64,000 bases of DNA from Bog-950 sp964631835 (GCA_964631835.1 CAZWAD010000015.1:24722-88721), one strand, 5' to 3'. Counted from the stretch's first letter, positions 8,870 to 18,719 are shown. Notes: generated by a model not told the origin, from the letters alone. Program-made: numbers and translations.

Positions 8870-11533
8870 ATGAAAAAAGTATTGATTGGAATTGCGGTTT
8901 TTGTTGTGTTGGTTGTGACAGCATTGTTTGCACTTCCGTTTTTGTTTAAGGATAAAATAAACGCAAAGGTTAAAGACGAGATAAATATGCAACTGAACGC
9001 CAAAGTTGACTATGGTGATTTTGGCCTTTCACTTATCCGAACCTTCCCCAATTTCAGTTTTTCAATTGATGACATCTCAGTTGCTGGTGTAGATTCATTT
9101 GCAAGCGACACACTTTTATACATGAAGAACTTCAGCTTCACCGTTGACCTGATGAGTGTAATTAAGGGTGAAAAATACAAGCTGCTTGCTTTAAACTTGA
9201 ATGATCCGCACATCAACGCCATTGTAAATTACGATGGTAAAGCCAATTGGGATATTCTGAAGCCATCAGCAGAGAAGGAAGGTGAACCAGGTGAGCCGGT
9301 TAACTTTTCACTTGAAATCAAGAAATATAAAATTGAGAACGGGGAAATTATTTACGATGACAAAAAAGGAAATTCCTTCGCCCAAATTCATGACCTCGAC
9401 TTTGAAGGAAGCGGAAACGTGACCCAGGATATTTACGATTTAATTACAAAAACAAGTATTGCCGAGCTCACTTACAAAAGCGGAGCAGTTGCGTATCTCA
9501 GTAAAGCAAAATTAGATGCCGACATAAATCTTCTGGTTGATAACGCCAACAGCAAGTACACCTTTAAAGAAAATTCAATTGGTTTGAATGACCTGGAGTT
9601 ACAATTTGACGGTTTTGTTCAATCGGCCAAGGAAAGAACCAACTTCGATATTACTTTCAAATCAAAAAAGACCGAGTTCCGGAGTATTCTTTCGCTTATT
9701 CCCGCTATCTACAAAAAAGATTTTTCACAGGTAAAAACTTCCGGAAGTCTTGCTCTTAACGGTGAAGTGAAAGGAACTTACAGCGAAAATACCTACCCCG
9801 GCTTCAACCTCAATCTGAAAGTTGATAACGGAATGTTCCAATATCTTTCACTACCGGTGGGGGTTAAAAATATTTTTATTACGACTAATGTTTCTAAACC
9901 CCAAGGAGATTTGGATTTGACTATCGTTGATGTTTCAAGACTTCACCTCGAAGCCGGAACCGACCCGATTGACGCAAAAATGAATGTGCGCACACTGGTA
10001 AGTGACCCGGATGTTAAAGCGAACATCATTGGCAAACTTGACCTCGCTAACGTTCCCAATTTCTATCCGATGGAAGGATTGAAAACTATTTCGGGCTTGC
10101 TGAACATGAATCTTGATTTCAGCGGCAAGAAAAGCGATGTTGACAAGAAAAATTATTCTGCCATTAAAGCGGCTGGCAGTGCTAAAATTACTGACTTGGT
10201 TTACGACAGCGAAGATGTTCCCATGCCTGTAAAAGTTTCGGACATGCAGATGACTTTCAACCCGCAAAATGTTACGCTTAATAATTTCTCTGCCGTTCTT
10301 GGAAAAAGTGACATAAATGCATCCGGCACACTCGATAACTTTATGAATTACTATTTCGGTAAAGGAGATTTGATTGGAACGCTCAGCCTCCGATGCAATC
10401 AATTTGATGCAAATGAGTGGTTGAAGAAAGATGAAACTTCAAATGCTACGAAGACCGCAGATACCTCTTCAACAGAATATTTCAAAGTTCCTGCCGGCAT
10501 TGACTTTACACTTAATTCTCAAATTGGGAAGATTTATTACGAAAAACTTACTCTCGAAAATGTAAAGGGGCAAATCACCGTAAAGGATGAAGCGCTTAAC
10601 CTGAACAACCTTTTTGCCAACTTGCTTGGAGGCAGCGCAAACATCAGCGCTAAATACAACACGAAAAATCTGGAACACCCGGATGTTAGTTTTGCTTATG
10701 ACATCAAGAATTTCGATATGCAAAAAACTTATCAGTTTGTGGGAATGGCTGAAAAAATGGCACCGGTAATTAAGTATGTGCAGGGCAATTTTTCCAGCGA
10801 CTTAAAAGGAACAGGCAAACTAAATAAAGACATGAGCGTGGATTACAACTCGCTGAATGGTGACGGAAAAATTGAAATTCCTTCTGCAAAAATTGTCGGG
10901 TTGCCGATTCTTACCAAGATTACGGAGGTGGCAAAAATTCCTGCGCTGCAAAATCTGGAAATGAAAAATGCCTGGACGATTATCCGCTTCAAGGACGGAA
11001 GAGTAAATGTTGACCCAACTGATTTAAAATTCGGCAATGGCTATAATATGAATGTGAAAGGCTCCAATGGTTTCGACCAAACTATTGATTACGATATGCG
11101 CGTGGATGTTCCCAGCAAAGAACTGGGTCCTGCTACTGCTTATGCTCAAGGTCTTCTCGACAAGATACCCGGTGTAAGCCCGAAATTGCCAGAGACATTC
11201 CGTTTTAATTTTAAAGTAACCGGTACGGTAGCCAAACCGAAAGTAACCCTTGGGAAAGTTGCGGGCAGTGGCGGCTCGGCAAAAGATATGGCGAAAGAAG
11301 CATTGGAGGATTTGAAAAAGAAGGCCGAGGAAGAAGCGCGTAAACAAGCAGAAGAACTGAAAAAGAAAACGGAAGATGAACTGAACAAACAGAAACAAGC
11401 TTTGGAGCAACAAGCTAAAGAAGCAGCCGATAAAGCTAAACGCGAGGCAGAGCAAAAAGCAAAAGAGGCGGCTGAGAAAGCAAGAAAAGAGGCTGAGAAG
11501 AAGGCGAAAGAAATATTTAAATTTCCACGCTAA
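8870..11533 (+). CDS. AsmA-family protein with a long charged C-terminal helix
   Basis: 887 residues. A signal anchor at residues 3-26 (VLIGIAVFVVLVVTALFAL) is followed by the AsmA N-terminal fold (DYGDFGLSLIRTFPNF near 47) and a long run of beta-rich repeats, with the AsmA C-terminal region ending around residue 790. AsmA-like proteins are inner-membrane-anchored periplasmic proteins of the bridge type linked to phospholipid transport and outer-membrane assembly. The last 85 residues or so are almost entirely Lys, Glu, Ala and Gln (for example EEEARKQAEELKKKTEDELN), predicted to form a single charged helix or coiled coil, unusual for the family. The next gene, cdd, starts 9 bp after the stop. 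Confidence 0.88.
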   Translation: MKKVLIGIAVFVVLVVTALFALPFLFKDKINAKVKDEINMQLNAKVDYGDFGLSLIRTFPNFSFSIDDISVAGVDSFASDTLLYMKNFSFTVDLMSVIKGEKYKLLALNLNDPHINAIVNYDGKANWDILKPSAEKEGEPGEPVNFSLEIKKYKIENGEIIYDDKKGNSFAQIHDLDFEGSGNVTQDIYDLITKTSIAELTYKSGAVAYLSKAKLDADINLLVDNANSKYTFKENSIGLNDLELQFDGFVQSAKERTNFDITFKSKKTEFRSILSLIPAIYKKDFSQVKTSGSLALNGEVKGTYSENTYPGFNLNLKVDNGMFQYLSLPVGVKNIFITTNVSKPQGDLDLTIVDVSRLHLEAGTDPIDAKMNVRTLVSDPDVKANIIGKLDLANVPNFYPMEGLKTISGLLNMNLDFSGKKSDVDKKNYSAIKAAGSAKITDLVYDSEDVPMPVKVSDMQMTFNPQNVTLNNFSAVLGKSDINASGTLDNFMNYYFGKGDLIGTLSLRCNQFDANEWLKKDETSNATKTADTSSTEYFKVPAGIDFTLNSQIGKIYYEKLTLENVKGQITVKDEALNLNNLFANLLGGSANISAKYNTKNLEHPDVSFAYDIKNFDMQKTYQFVGMAEKMAPVIKYVQGNFSSDLKGTGKLNKDMSVDYNSLNGDGKIEIPSAKIVGLPILTKITEVAKIPALQNLEMKNAWTIIRFKDGRVNVDPTDLKFGNGYNMNVKGSNGFDQTIDYDMRVDVPSKELGPATAYAQGLLDKIPGVSPKLPETFRFNFKVTGTVAKPKVTLGKVAGSGGSAKDMAKEALEDLKKKAEEEARKQAEELKKKTEDELNKQKQALEQQAKEAADKAKREAEQKAKEAAEKARKEAEKKAKEIFKFPR

Positions 11534-11542
11534 TAGAAACGC

Positions 11543-12025
11543 ATGAAAAAGCGCGAACTGAAATTCACACTCCGTGTTTTTAAAAATCTGGAAGAATTAC
11601 CGAAGGAGGATTCATCACTTCTTGCAAAAGCAAAGAGCGCTTTAAATGATTCTTACTCACCGTATTCAAATTTTAAAGTGGCGGCCGCAGTTCTGTTGGC
11701 TAACGGGAAAGTTGTAACCGGAACAAACCAGGAGAATGCGGCTTTTCCTGTTGGCATTTGTGCAGAAGGAACTGCTCTTAGTGCAGCCTCGGCTTTATAC
11801 CCAAGTGTGGCGGTTAAAAAAATTGCTATTACAGTAAAAAGTGGAACACATATCGTTTCTCATCCCGTTGCTCCTTGCGGAACTTGCCGTCAGCGCATTG
11901 CTGAATATGAAACACGCTTTAAGTCTGACATTGAAATCGTTTTCACCGGTGAGAAGGGCGAGGTTCATTCGGTGGGTTCGGTGAAAGATTTATTGCCGCT
12001 GACTTTTTCCGGGTCAGAACTCTAA
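11543..12025 (+). CDS. cdd: cytidine deaminase
   Basis: 160 residues. The zinc site is complete: C73-A-E75 (GICAEGTALS) with E75 as proton shuttle, and PCGTCRQ with C112 and C115. SPYSNFKVAAA near residue 39 is the substrate-binding loop typical of the small tetrameric enzymes. It hydrolyses cytidine and deoxycytidine to uridine and deoxyuridine in pyrimidine salvage. The gene follows the AsmA gene after 9 bp and is probably cotranscribed. It converges on menA with only 19 bp between stops. Confidence 0.95.
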   Translation: MKKRELKFTLRVFKNLEELPKEDSSLLAKAKSALNDSYSPYSNFKVAAAVLLANGKVVTGTNQENAAFPVGICAEGTALSAASALYPSVAVKKIAITVKSGTHIVSHPVAPCGTCRQRIAEYETRFKSDIEIVFTGEKGEVHSVGSVKDLLPLTFSGSEL

Positions 12026-12044
12026 TTGGATTTAAAGTTTCTTT

Positions 12045-12965
12045 TCAGACTGCACTTCCAACAATAACTCCCGCGGCAAACACAATTGAAAAAATAAAGG
12101 TTGAAAGCGCAAGCTGCTTCAAGTGCGGGTCGAATTCCCGCAACTCCTCAATTTCCTGAACACGGTTTACATGCTTGCGGAATAAAAGCAAAGTAATAAT
12201 GAACAGGAACTGAAACATGGAAATCATGTTCACATACACATAAACTATGCTTGCCATAAACCCGATAATGATTATGGTGGTGTGATATTGTTTCGCTTTT
12301 TGTATTCCCAGTTTTCCTGCCAAAGTAGTTTTTCCGGCTTTCATATCGCTTTCGTAATCGCGCATGTTGTTGAGGTTCAAAACCGCGGCCGAAAATGCAC
12401 CAATAGAAATTGCCGGAAGTAAAACCGAGAACTTGATTTGGTGAGAGAGCAGATAATAACTTCCGCACACACCTACTATTCCAAAAAACAGAAAGACAAA
12501 CACATCACCCAAAGCCATATAACCGTAAGCGCTTTTGCCAACTGTATATTTAATTGCTGCAGCAATAGCACCTAAGCCCAACACAAAAAAGAAAACACTC
12601 ATACCTAAGTGCAATTCTTTGGTGGCTTCCCTTACCAAAAATGAACCAGAAACCAAACACAAAATAACCGTTAGAAAAATACCCGCTTTTATTTCACCGG
12701 GTGTAAGCATTCCTGCTTGCACAGCTCTTTTCGGACCAATCCGCTCATCATTATCCGCTCCCTTTTCACTATCACCATAGTCATTAGCTAGGTTGGAAAG
12801 AATTTGAAGAAATAAAGTTGTCAGAATACAAAGCGCAAATACAAGCCAGTTGAAATTTTCACGGTTGTCAATGAAAGCAATGGAACTCCCGGTTATGATT
12901 GAAGAAAAAGCCAAGGGCAAAGTCCGTAACCGGAATGCATAAAACCAAGCCTGAAGTTTGCTCAC
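12045..12965 (-). CDS. menA: 1,4-dihydroxy-2-naphthoate polyprenyltransferase
   Basis: 306 residues, UbiA-type prenyltransferase with eight to nine membrane helices. The first Asp-rich motif is N61-D62-x-x-D65-x5-D71 (NDYGDSEKGAD), followed by the GPKRAVQAG loop; the second is NNMRDYESDMKAG near residue 195. It adds the polyprenyl tail to DHNA in menaquinone synthesis. The frame begins with GTG at 12965, one base overlapping the TAG of the preceding gene (TAGTG), and no ATG offers a better start. The coupling with the unknown upstream gene is tight. No other men gene is in the window. Confidence 0.93.
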   Translation of the reverse strand: MSKLQAWFYAFRLRTLPLAFSSIITGSSIAFIDNRENFNWLVFALCILTTLFLQILSNLANDYGDSEKGADNDERIGPKRAVQAGMLTPGEIKAGIFLTVILCLVSGSFLVREATKELHLGMSVFFFVLGLGAIAAAIKYTVGKSAYGYMALGDVFVFLFFGIVGVCGSYYLLSHQIKFSVLLPAISIGAFSAAVLNLNNMRDYESDMKAGKTTLAGKLGIQKAKQYHTTIIIIGFMASIVYVYVNMISMFQFLFIITLLLFRKHVNRVQEIEELREFDPHLKQLALSTFIFSIVFAAGVIVGSAV

Positions 12966-13309
12966 TAACGACTCGTTTTCATTTTAATCGTTCTGACCTC
13001 CTGCTGATAAAAATGTCCGGTAGCATGGAGATATCCGAGGATAAGCTGAACAACCCGATGAATTTTTTCGCGCGACATGACTACATCGAAATTATTGCGC
13101 AGTTGTTCCACCACATGGCCAGTCAGGACTTTCTCATCAATCATCTGGCCTGCCGACTCATCCCACTTTTCGATAAAGGCATTCAAAATCGCATAAGCTT
13201 CATCTTCCGATATGTGGAATTCGATATGCTTGTAAACAAACTTTACAGTATGGTAGTAATCCGGCTTGTCTAAAACCGGGGGCTCCCATTTATCTAAAAC
13301 GCTTGCCAT
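12965..13309 (-). CDS. conserved-looking small cytoplasmic protein coupled to menA
   Basis: 114 residues, no signal or membrane segment, mostly helical and rich in His, Glu and aromatic residues (PDYYHTVKFVYKHIEFHI near residue 16). I do not recognise the family. Its stop codon overlaps the GTG start of menA by one base, so it is expressed with menA and may be a helper or simply a fellow traveller. The ATG at 13309 is the only sensible start. Confidence 0.6.
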   Translation of the reverse strand: MASVLDKWEPPVLDKPDYYHTVKFVYKHIEFHISEDEAYAILNAFIEKWDESAGQMIDEKVLTGHVVEQLRNNFDVVMSREKIHRVVQLILGYLHATGHFYQQEVRTIKMKTSR

Positions 13310-13397
13310 AATGTTTACAATATAACGTTAAAAATAAAAATCAAAACTTCGCTTTTGCACCTGAAAGTGTTCATACCAAGAAAATAAAACACCTGAT

Positions 13398-13973
13398 TTA
13401 ACGAGTGTATTCATACTTCGGCTTCCATTCATTATCTCCTTTCGGAAATAAATCAAACAAATGCCAAACAGAACAGTAGTAATCGCCTGGGCCAAAATGG
13501 TCATAAGAAGTGCGGTAAATTTTCCCATCCTTTCTTATTAAAGCCGAAGCGCCCGGCCAATACTGTTTCGGCTGCGGCTCAAATCCCAAATCTTTAGTGA
13601 ATGTAGTTTCACTAGCGGATAACATCTTGAATTTCCATCCGCGGCTTTCTGCAAATTCTTTTTGAACTCCGGGTGTATCAGGCGAAACAACTACGAATGG
13701 CATGCGGTCGTTAAGAGGAAGAACCGACCCGTTAAATCCATCAGCCCACAAAGTGCAATAGAGACAACGCTTACCCATGTTGTGAATCACCAGCAGTTCT
13801 TCCCGCTCATCAAACAAAGAAGAGAGAAGCACATCATTTCCGTTCCAGTCTATTAGTGCATAATCTTTCACTTCTTCTAATTCAGTTTTTTTCCTCAACT
13901 CAAGAATTTGCTGGCGTTTAGCTTCTATTTCTTTTTGTAGATTTTCTATTTCTGAATAAACAGATTCATTCAT
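13398..13973 (-). CDS. DUF899 family thioredoxin-like protein
   Basis: 191 residues. An N-terminal coiled coil (IENLQKEIEAKRQQILELRK, about 8-30) is followed by a thioredoxin-like core with a CxxC pair at C70 and C73 (RCLYCTLWADGFNG), VVVSPDTPG and the family end pattern DYYCSVWHLFDLFP. DUF899 proteins are thioredoxin-fold proteins without an established substrate. The gene is monocistronic between two short intergenic gaps and diverges from the CAP-domain gene by 41 bp, which must hold both promoters. Confidence 0.75.
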   Translation of the reverse strand: MNESVYSEIENLQKEIEAKRQQILELRKKTELEEVKDYALIDWNGNDVLLSSLFDEREELLVIHNMGKRCLYCTLWADGFNGSVLPLNDRMPFVVVSPDTPGVQKEFAESRGWKFKMLSASETTFTKDLGFEPQPKQYWPGASALIRKDGKIYRTSYDHFGPGDYYCSVWHLFDLFPKGDNEWKPKYEYTR

Positions 13974-14014
13974 GGTTGAAAATTTAAAACCGAAATTAGC
14001 GTTTTACTAATAAC

Positions 14015-14644
14015 ATGAAAACAGTTCTTTTCTGTTTAATTATTCTTGCTTTACCCGATTCTGGTGAAAAGTTTTTAAGGGAAATTGCTCTCTTCCAAAA
14101 AGAATCCTACTTCAAGCAGAAAGTTTATGATGAACACAATTGGAAAAGTTTCGCTAAACTGAAAGAAGCGAATGAAGCCATCCATACCAGCAACTACGAC
14201 ATGCATTTGCTTAATGCGGCAGTCTTCTTTTCAACTAATAAATGGAGAGAAGAAAGAAAACTAAAGCCGCTCACTTTTTCAGCGGAGCTTAGAAACGTGG
14301 CTGTGATTCATACACACCAGATGATAGAAAAGAAGTTTCTGAGCCACTACAATAACCGGACTCCCAAACTCCGGTTGCCTGAAAACCGGATTCGTTTGTT
14401 TATACCTAAGCCGAAAAGTACCGGGGAAAATATTACCACAAGCAGCATGGTTGAATTATCTCCTTTAACTTATCTGCAACTTGCCGATAAAATTACGGAA
14501 GCATGGATGAATTCACCGCCACATAAAAAAACGATGCTTAGCAACGACTTCTCGCACCTGGGCTGTGCTGCTATGTTTGAAACAAAGAAAACGGGATTTG
14601 TATGGTATGTAAAAGCCACGCAGAATTTCTGCTCTTATTTCTGA
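14015..14644 (+). CDS. CAP/SCP-domain extracytoplasmic protein
   Basis: 209 residues with a short hydrophobic N-terminus (VLFCLIILAL) that probably acts as a signal peptide. The CAP fold spans about 68-205: NKWREERKLKPLTFSAELR near residue 75, the HTHQM and LSHYN histidines, GENIT, and EAWMNSPPHKKTMLSNDFSHLG near 164-185. CAP proteins are secreted; molecular roles vary and are mostly unknown in bacteria. The last 10 bases overlap the end of the convergent membrane-protein gene at 14635. Confidence 0.82.
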   Translation: MKTVLFCLIILALPDSGEKFLREIALFQKESYFKQKVYDEHNWKSFAKLKEANEAIHTSNYDMHLLNAAVFFSTNKWREERKLKPLTFSAELRNVAVIHTHQMIEKKFLSHYNNRTPKLRLPENRIRLFIPKPKSTGENITTSSMVELSPLTYLQLADKITEAWMNSPPHKKTMLSNDFSHLGCAAMFETKKTGFVWYVKATQNFCSYF

Positions 14645-14988
14645 TTGAGTTTAGCAGCCAGATTTCCGCTCAGTGCGGCAAATCCACCAACCAAGCCTCC
14701 GATAACTCCGGTTACAAGAAGCAAAGCAGTTACACTTCCTTTCAGTGGAAGCAGGTTGGCAACTTTTGTTGCCAGTATATTTTCATTGGAAGATGAAAGT
14801 ATGAATGCGTAAATCGTCCATAACAAAAAAACAGCTAAGAAACCCGAAAGGAATGACGGCAATGGATTTTGAATGAAAAAGCAGCCAAAGAAAAAAGCTA
14901 CCGGAGCTATAATCCACCAGGGCAGAAACAATTGCAGTATGAAAGATAAGGCAGCAGTAAGCAGCAGTGATAAAAAGAAGTTTCTCAT
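14635..14988 (-). CDS. small four-helix membrane protein
   Basis: 117 residues with four hydrophobic segments (near 3-20, 24-41, 48-67 and 87-106) and short polar links. The last helix is Gly/Ala-rich (VIGGLVGGFAALSG). No family is recognised. It begins 3 bp after the stop of the acylase gene on the same strand, so the two are cotranscribed. Its end overlaps the convergent CAP gene by 10 bp. Confidence 0.65.
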   Translation of the reverse strand: MRNFFLSLLLTAALSFILQLFLPWWIIAPVAFFFGCFFIQNPLPSFLSGFLAVFLLWTIYAFILSSSNENILATKVANLLPLKGSVTALLLVTGVIGGLVGGFAALSGNLAAKLNQK

Positions 14989-14991
14989 GAT

Positions 14992-17472
14992 TTAAGGTTT
15001 AAAGGTGCTTACAAATAACTTTTTCTCACCCAATTCTTCACCGGTTTTAATAAAGTTGGCTTCAAAGTATTCACCATTTGCCCAGGGCTTAATACCCGTG
15101 TTATAAAATTTACTTCCGGGATTTCCTGATTGCCCGCCCGGATAAACTACGTAACCCTTCATAGCTCCTTCATCCACAATCATTCGCCATGATGGTCCGT
15201 TGGTAGAGTTAGTGGCATTTACAATTCCGAGGTTGCCGCCATTGTATGCATGAACGCTGAAAGGCTCAAGCAAAGCAAGGTGGGTAATTTTGGTGTCTTT
15301 ATAAGTACCCCAGTCGTGCGGATTCAAATCTTCCTTCTTTGAAGTTTCATCATCACCATACGGCTCGCTGACTTCGGTAAATTCTTTTTCTGCTAAAGTG
15401 TCTTTAATCCGTTGGAATGAACTAAGCACTATATCTCCTCTGGCTTCCTTCTCAGGTGTGGAAGCATTGTCGTAAAACTGCGAGGTGCTATCATTTTTCA
15501 GAAACTGAACAGTGACATAAAAGTTCGGCTGCTTCATCGGAACTGATTTGTCCAGCATTTCATCCCAAAGCATTTTGCGTAATTCATTCCACCATATTTC
15601 AAAGTAAACCGGTGCTACTTCATTCGGGTTATTGAAAAAATTCCACTTGCCGATTTCATCCGCGATTTTCTTTTCACCTGCATCTAACTTTGATTGGTCG
15701 AGTAGCGAAAGCAGAACGGGCACTGCTTCTTTAGCATGTAGATTAAAATTATCGTTCTGCAATTTCTTCATAAAATCAACATCAATATCCTTTCCTTCGG
15801 CCAGCAGTTGATTAATCCTCCGGTTGCGGTAATTTTCGTAAACACCTACCCCGGGATAGTAATATGGGTAAGTAGAATCGGTCGGATGCTGGTTCGCGCT
15901 GCTCACAAAGCCGCGCTCCGGGTTTTTGATATGCGGATTTGCTTCGTAAGGAATAAAAGTTTTCCAATCGTCTTTATCAGAACTTCCATCGCTTAAATAT
16001 TTTCCCTGCTCGGTGGCTTTGTCGCGAATAGGGAATTTCCCTTGCTCCTTAATAGCAATATCACCGCTGCGTGAAGCAAAAACAAAATTCTGAGCAGGAC
16101 AAGCGTAATAATTCAGCGCGTTGATGTAATCATCATAGTTCTTGCCGGTGTTAAATCCATAAAAAGTCTTGAATTCATTGGAAGGCAAATGCGCCACCCA
16201 ACTCATAGCTAAGTTTCTGCTGCTCTCTGCTTTGCCAAAACTTTCATCAAATACTACCGGTCCGTATTTGGTGTAAACCACGGTGTCGTACACCACACCT
16301 TTACCGCGAACAACATATTTCTCAATCCTCTTTTCCGACTTCAACCACTGGCCATTCCATTCATATTCGCTGCGCGAAGCATCTTTGAATTTTATTTTAT
16401 ACCAGTCGCGCACATCTCTTCCTCCGTTGGTTACTCCCCACGAAATAGAATCGTTAAAGCCGATGATTACTGCCGGTGAGCCGGGAAGAGTAGCACCGTA
16501 AACATTCATGTTCGGAGAAACAAGATGCATTTCGTACCAAATAGAAGGAAGCGACAAGCGCAGGTGCGGGTCGTTGCAAAGAATGGGTTTGCCGCTTTTT
16601 GTTTTGCTGCCGCTTACAGCCCAGTTGTTTGAGCCGGTTATTTCATCGGGTTTTGAAATGATGTTTGTAAATATTTCGGATTGCGCATTGCGCATTGCCG
16701 ATTGCGAGTTAGTATTTGCCTTCGCATTCTGCATTCCGAAATCCCACTTGGTTCCGATAGGAATAATCGGGTCTTCATCAGCAATAAAATCGGGATATAG
16801 TTTTCGGAACTCTTCATTTCCATACTTGGCAACAAAATTTGAGTTCTCAATATCGTATTCAAAAACCGAAAGCATGTTAGCCATGTTCTTCAGCAACAAG
16901 CCGACTTTAATGGGCTGCCATTCTTCGGGAGCATAGTCCAGCAGTTTGTATTCAACGGGGTAATTTTTCGGTTTCAGCGTTTTGATGTAAGTATTTATTC
17001 CATTGCAATACGCGAGGAGCAGCTTTTGCGAAAAACTATCCTGCTCAATAAACTTCTGCGCATTCTCAGCCCCGTTACCCATACCTATTCTGCGCATGAG
17101 CCTGTCAACTTCCAGAGTTTTTTCACCGGCAATTTCTGATACGCGCCCCGCTGCATTATGCGTGGAAATTTCCATTTGCCACAAACGGTACTTGGCGGTA
17201 ATGTATCCTTGCATAAAGTAGAGGTCTTCATCGTTTTTTGCAAACACATGCGGAACGAGCCGCTCATCAAAATAAACTTTTACTTCTTCCCGTAGACCGA
17301 TAAGGTTCATCTCATAGTCTTTCATGCCTTTTACATCTTCTGCATTTTGCCAGAAACCGGAAAAGGGATTCAGGAATTTGGCAAAAGGCGGAGCTATGCC
17401 GTGCTTAGTGTTTAGAAAGTAAACAAGTGCAATAGTTATTGTCAGCGAAAGAATGAGCTTAAAATATTTCAC
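14992..17472 (-). CDS. penicillin-acylase-family N-terminal-nucleophile hydrolase
   Basis: 826 residues. A signal or anchor segment (residues 4-20) leads into the alpha chain; the autocatalytic site is GSNNW, with S281 as the new N-terminal nucleophile of the beta chain, followed by WAVSGSKTKSGKPILCNDPH. NATNSTNGPSWRMIVDEG near the C-terminus is also typical. These periplasmic enzymes hydrolyse amides; natural substrates range from acyl-homoserine lactones to acylated amino acids, and the sequence does not say which. A low-complexity insertion sits just before S281 (encoded near 16677-16737), in the spacer that is normally cut out. The small membrane protein downstream is in the same transcript. 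Confidence 0.9.
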   Translation of the reverse strand: MKYFKLILSLTITIALVYFLNTKHGIAPPFAKFLNPFSGFWQNAEDVKGMKDYEMNLIGLREEVKVYFDERLVPHVFAKNDEDLYFMQGYITAKYRLWQMEISTHNAAGRVSEIAGEKTLEVDRLMRRIGMGNGAENAQKFIEQDSFSQKLLLAYCNGINTYIKTLKPKNYPVEYKLLDYAPEEWQPIKVGLLLKNMANMLSVFEYDIENSNFVAKYGNEEFRKLYPDFIADEDPIIPIGTKWDFGMQNAKANTNSQSAMRNAQSEIFTNIISKPDEITGSNNWAVSGSKTKSGKPILCNDPHLRLSLPSIWYEMHLVSPNMNVYGATLPGSPAVIIGFNDSISWGVTNGGRDVRDWYKIKFKDASRSEYEWNGQWLKSEKRIEKYVVRGKGVVYDTVVYTKYGPVVFDESFGKAESSRNLAMSWVAHLPSNEFKTFYGFNTGKNYDDYINALNYYACPAQNFVFASRSGDIAIKEQGKFPIRDKATEQGKYLSDGSSDKDDWKTFIPYEANPHIKNPERGFVSSANQHPTDSTYPYYYPGVGVYENYRNRRINQLLAEGKDIDVDFMKKLQNDNFNLHAKEAVPVLLSLLDQSKLDAGEKKIADEIGKWNFFNNPNEVAPVYFEIWWNELRKMLWDEMLDKSVPMKQPNFYVTVQFLKNDSTSQFYDNASTPEKEARGDIVLSSFQRIKDTLAEKEFTEVSEPYGDDETSKKEDLNPHDWGTYKDTKITHLALLEPFSVHAYNGGNLGIVNATNSTNGPSWRMIVDEGAMKGYVVYPGGQSGNPGSKFYNTGIKPWANGEYFEANFIKTGEELGEKKLFVSTFKP

Positions 17473-17579
17473 GGTGCGGAAGTTTTGTGGAGGTTTTTAT
17501 TTACAAGTCATCTCAAAAATACATTTCACGCAGAGAACACAAAGAAGCAGAGATAAATAAAGAAAGAAATTTGGTTCTT

Positions 17580-18719
17580 CTATTGCCCGAATATTTCTGC
17601 ATTAGGAAAGAAGGCGAGATAAGCAAAAGCAAAGTGATTGCTTTGCGGCAACATGCCTAATTGCTGCCCCTTCAAAGTTCCTTCTCTGCAATAACCTGTA
17701 ATGTCCCAAACGGAACCGGTCTGAGCATCAACAAAATAATCGCCCGACTTGCGGAAAATGTAAGTAACTCCGTTCAGTTTACTTTCAAAAGCAGTGGCGC
17801 TCCCAGTGCGTTTGGCTTTGGCGAGGTTATCCTTGTCGAGCACACTCACCGTTTCGTCATGATAGAAGATAACCAGTGGTGATTTGCCCACGGTTTCGTT
17901 TACCACCTGCTGCTTTGCCAGCGCATGAAAAGGATAAATGCGGTCGTGACCTTCTACGCGAATGTCAAGAACATGTTCCTGTGGCGGCAGCCGCGGATCG
18001 GTCTTTTCGGGCAGGTAATATTTGCGCGACAAATGTCCGCTGTGTTCCAGATGATGAAACGGGCGGTGCGCATGGGTCTTCAGGTACATATTCATAGGCA
18101 CTGGTGAAAGTATTTTCCCATCGGGATACCGGTCGAAGTAATCTTTCACCGAAATAAGCAGGGCGGGCAGCATCTTCATTTCAACACCTGAGTACTCACC
18201 TGCTATGCCCGCACCCATCAGTTGTTCCCACCAGCTTTCGGTTTCGTGGTCGTACATCACCATGTCGTTGTGCATCAGCAAACCGGAGATGCCGAAGGTG
18301 AGCAACCTTTCGTCTTTTGCTGATTTTACTTGCCGGTTATATACCAAAGCCGCATTGCACATGGGGCAGAAGGTAACCATAATCTGTTTGCCGCCCACGC
18401 TGTCGTTTGCCAGTTCATACAGCGTAAGAATACTAAGCGGATACGCCCACGCTTCACCGCCAAAGTTGACCACAATGGCGGGTTCAAACTCGTAATAGTT
18501 GTAAAACGAATCGTTCCGGGTAATAAATTCAGGAAAGCCGAGCGTTTGAATTTCATCTTTTGCGGCAGCTATGGTTAGCTGAGCATAGCTTACCGTATGT
18601 TTTGTAGTATCTGTTTTCCAGGTGTAAGGTAAGCGCTTCGGGTTATGAATTTGCGCCCCTGCACGAAATGCACCGAGGCAAAGCACAAGCAAAACCGGTA
18701 AGTGAAAAAATTTAGCCAC
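17580..18719 (-). CDS. DUF3179 domain protein
   Basis: 379 residues with a signal peptide (about 1-23, FHLPVLLVLCLGAFRAGA). The DUF3179 core is recognisable from ITRNDSFYNYYEFEPAIVV through AYPLSILTLYELAND and the cysteine motif TFCPMCNAALVYNR, to DPRLPPQEHVLDI and the final GSVWDITGYCREGTLKGQQL. Function is unknown; the CPMC pair suggests metal or redox chemistry. The first in-frame ATG gives the signal peptide, so the start is firm. A cytosolic operon partner is not evident; the next gene downstream is the acylase, 107 bp away. Confidence 0.85.
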   Translation of the reverse strand: MAKFFHLPVLLVLCLGAFRAGAQIHNPKRLPYTWKTDTTKHTVSYAQLTIAAAKDEIQTLGFPEFITRNDSFYNYYEFEPAIVVNFGGEAWAYPLSILTLYELANDSVGGKQIMVTFCPMCNAALVYNRQVKSAKDERLLTFGISGLLMHNDMVMYDHETESWWEQLMGAGIAGEYSGVEMKMLPALLISVKDYFDRYPDGKILSPVPMNMYLKTHAHRPFHHLEHSGHLSRKYYLPEKTDPRLPPQEHVLDIRVEGHDRIYPFHALAKQQVVNETVGKSPLVIFYHDETVSVLDKDNLAKAKRTGSATAFESKLNGVTYIFRKSGDYFVDAQTGSVWDITGYCREGTLKGQQLGMLPQSNHFAFAYLAFFPNAEIFGQ

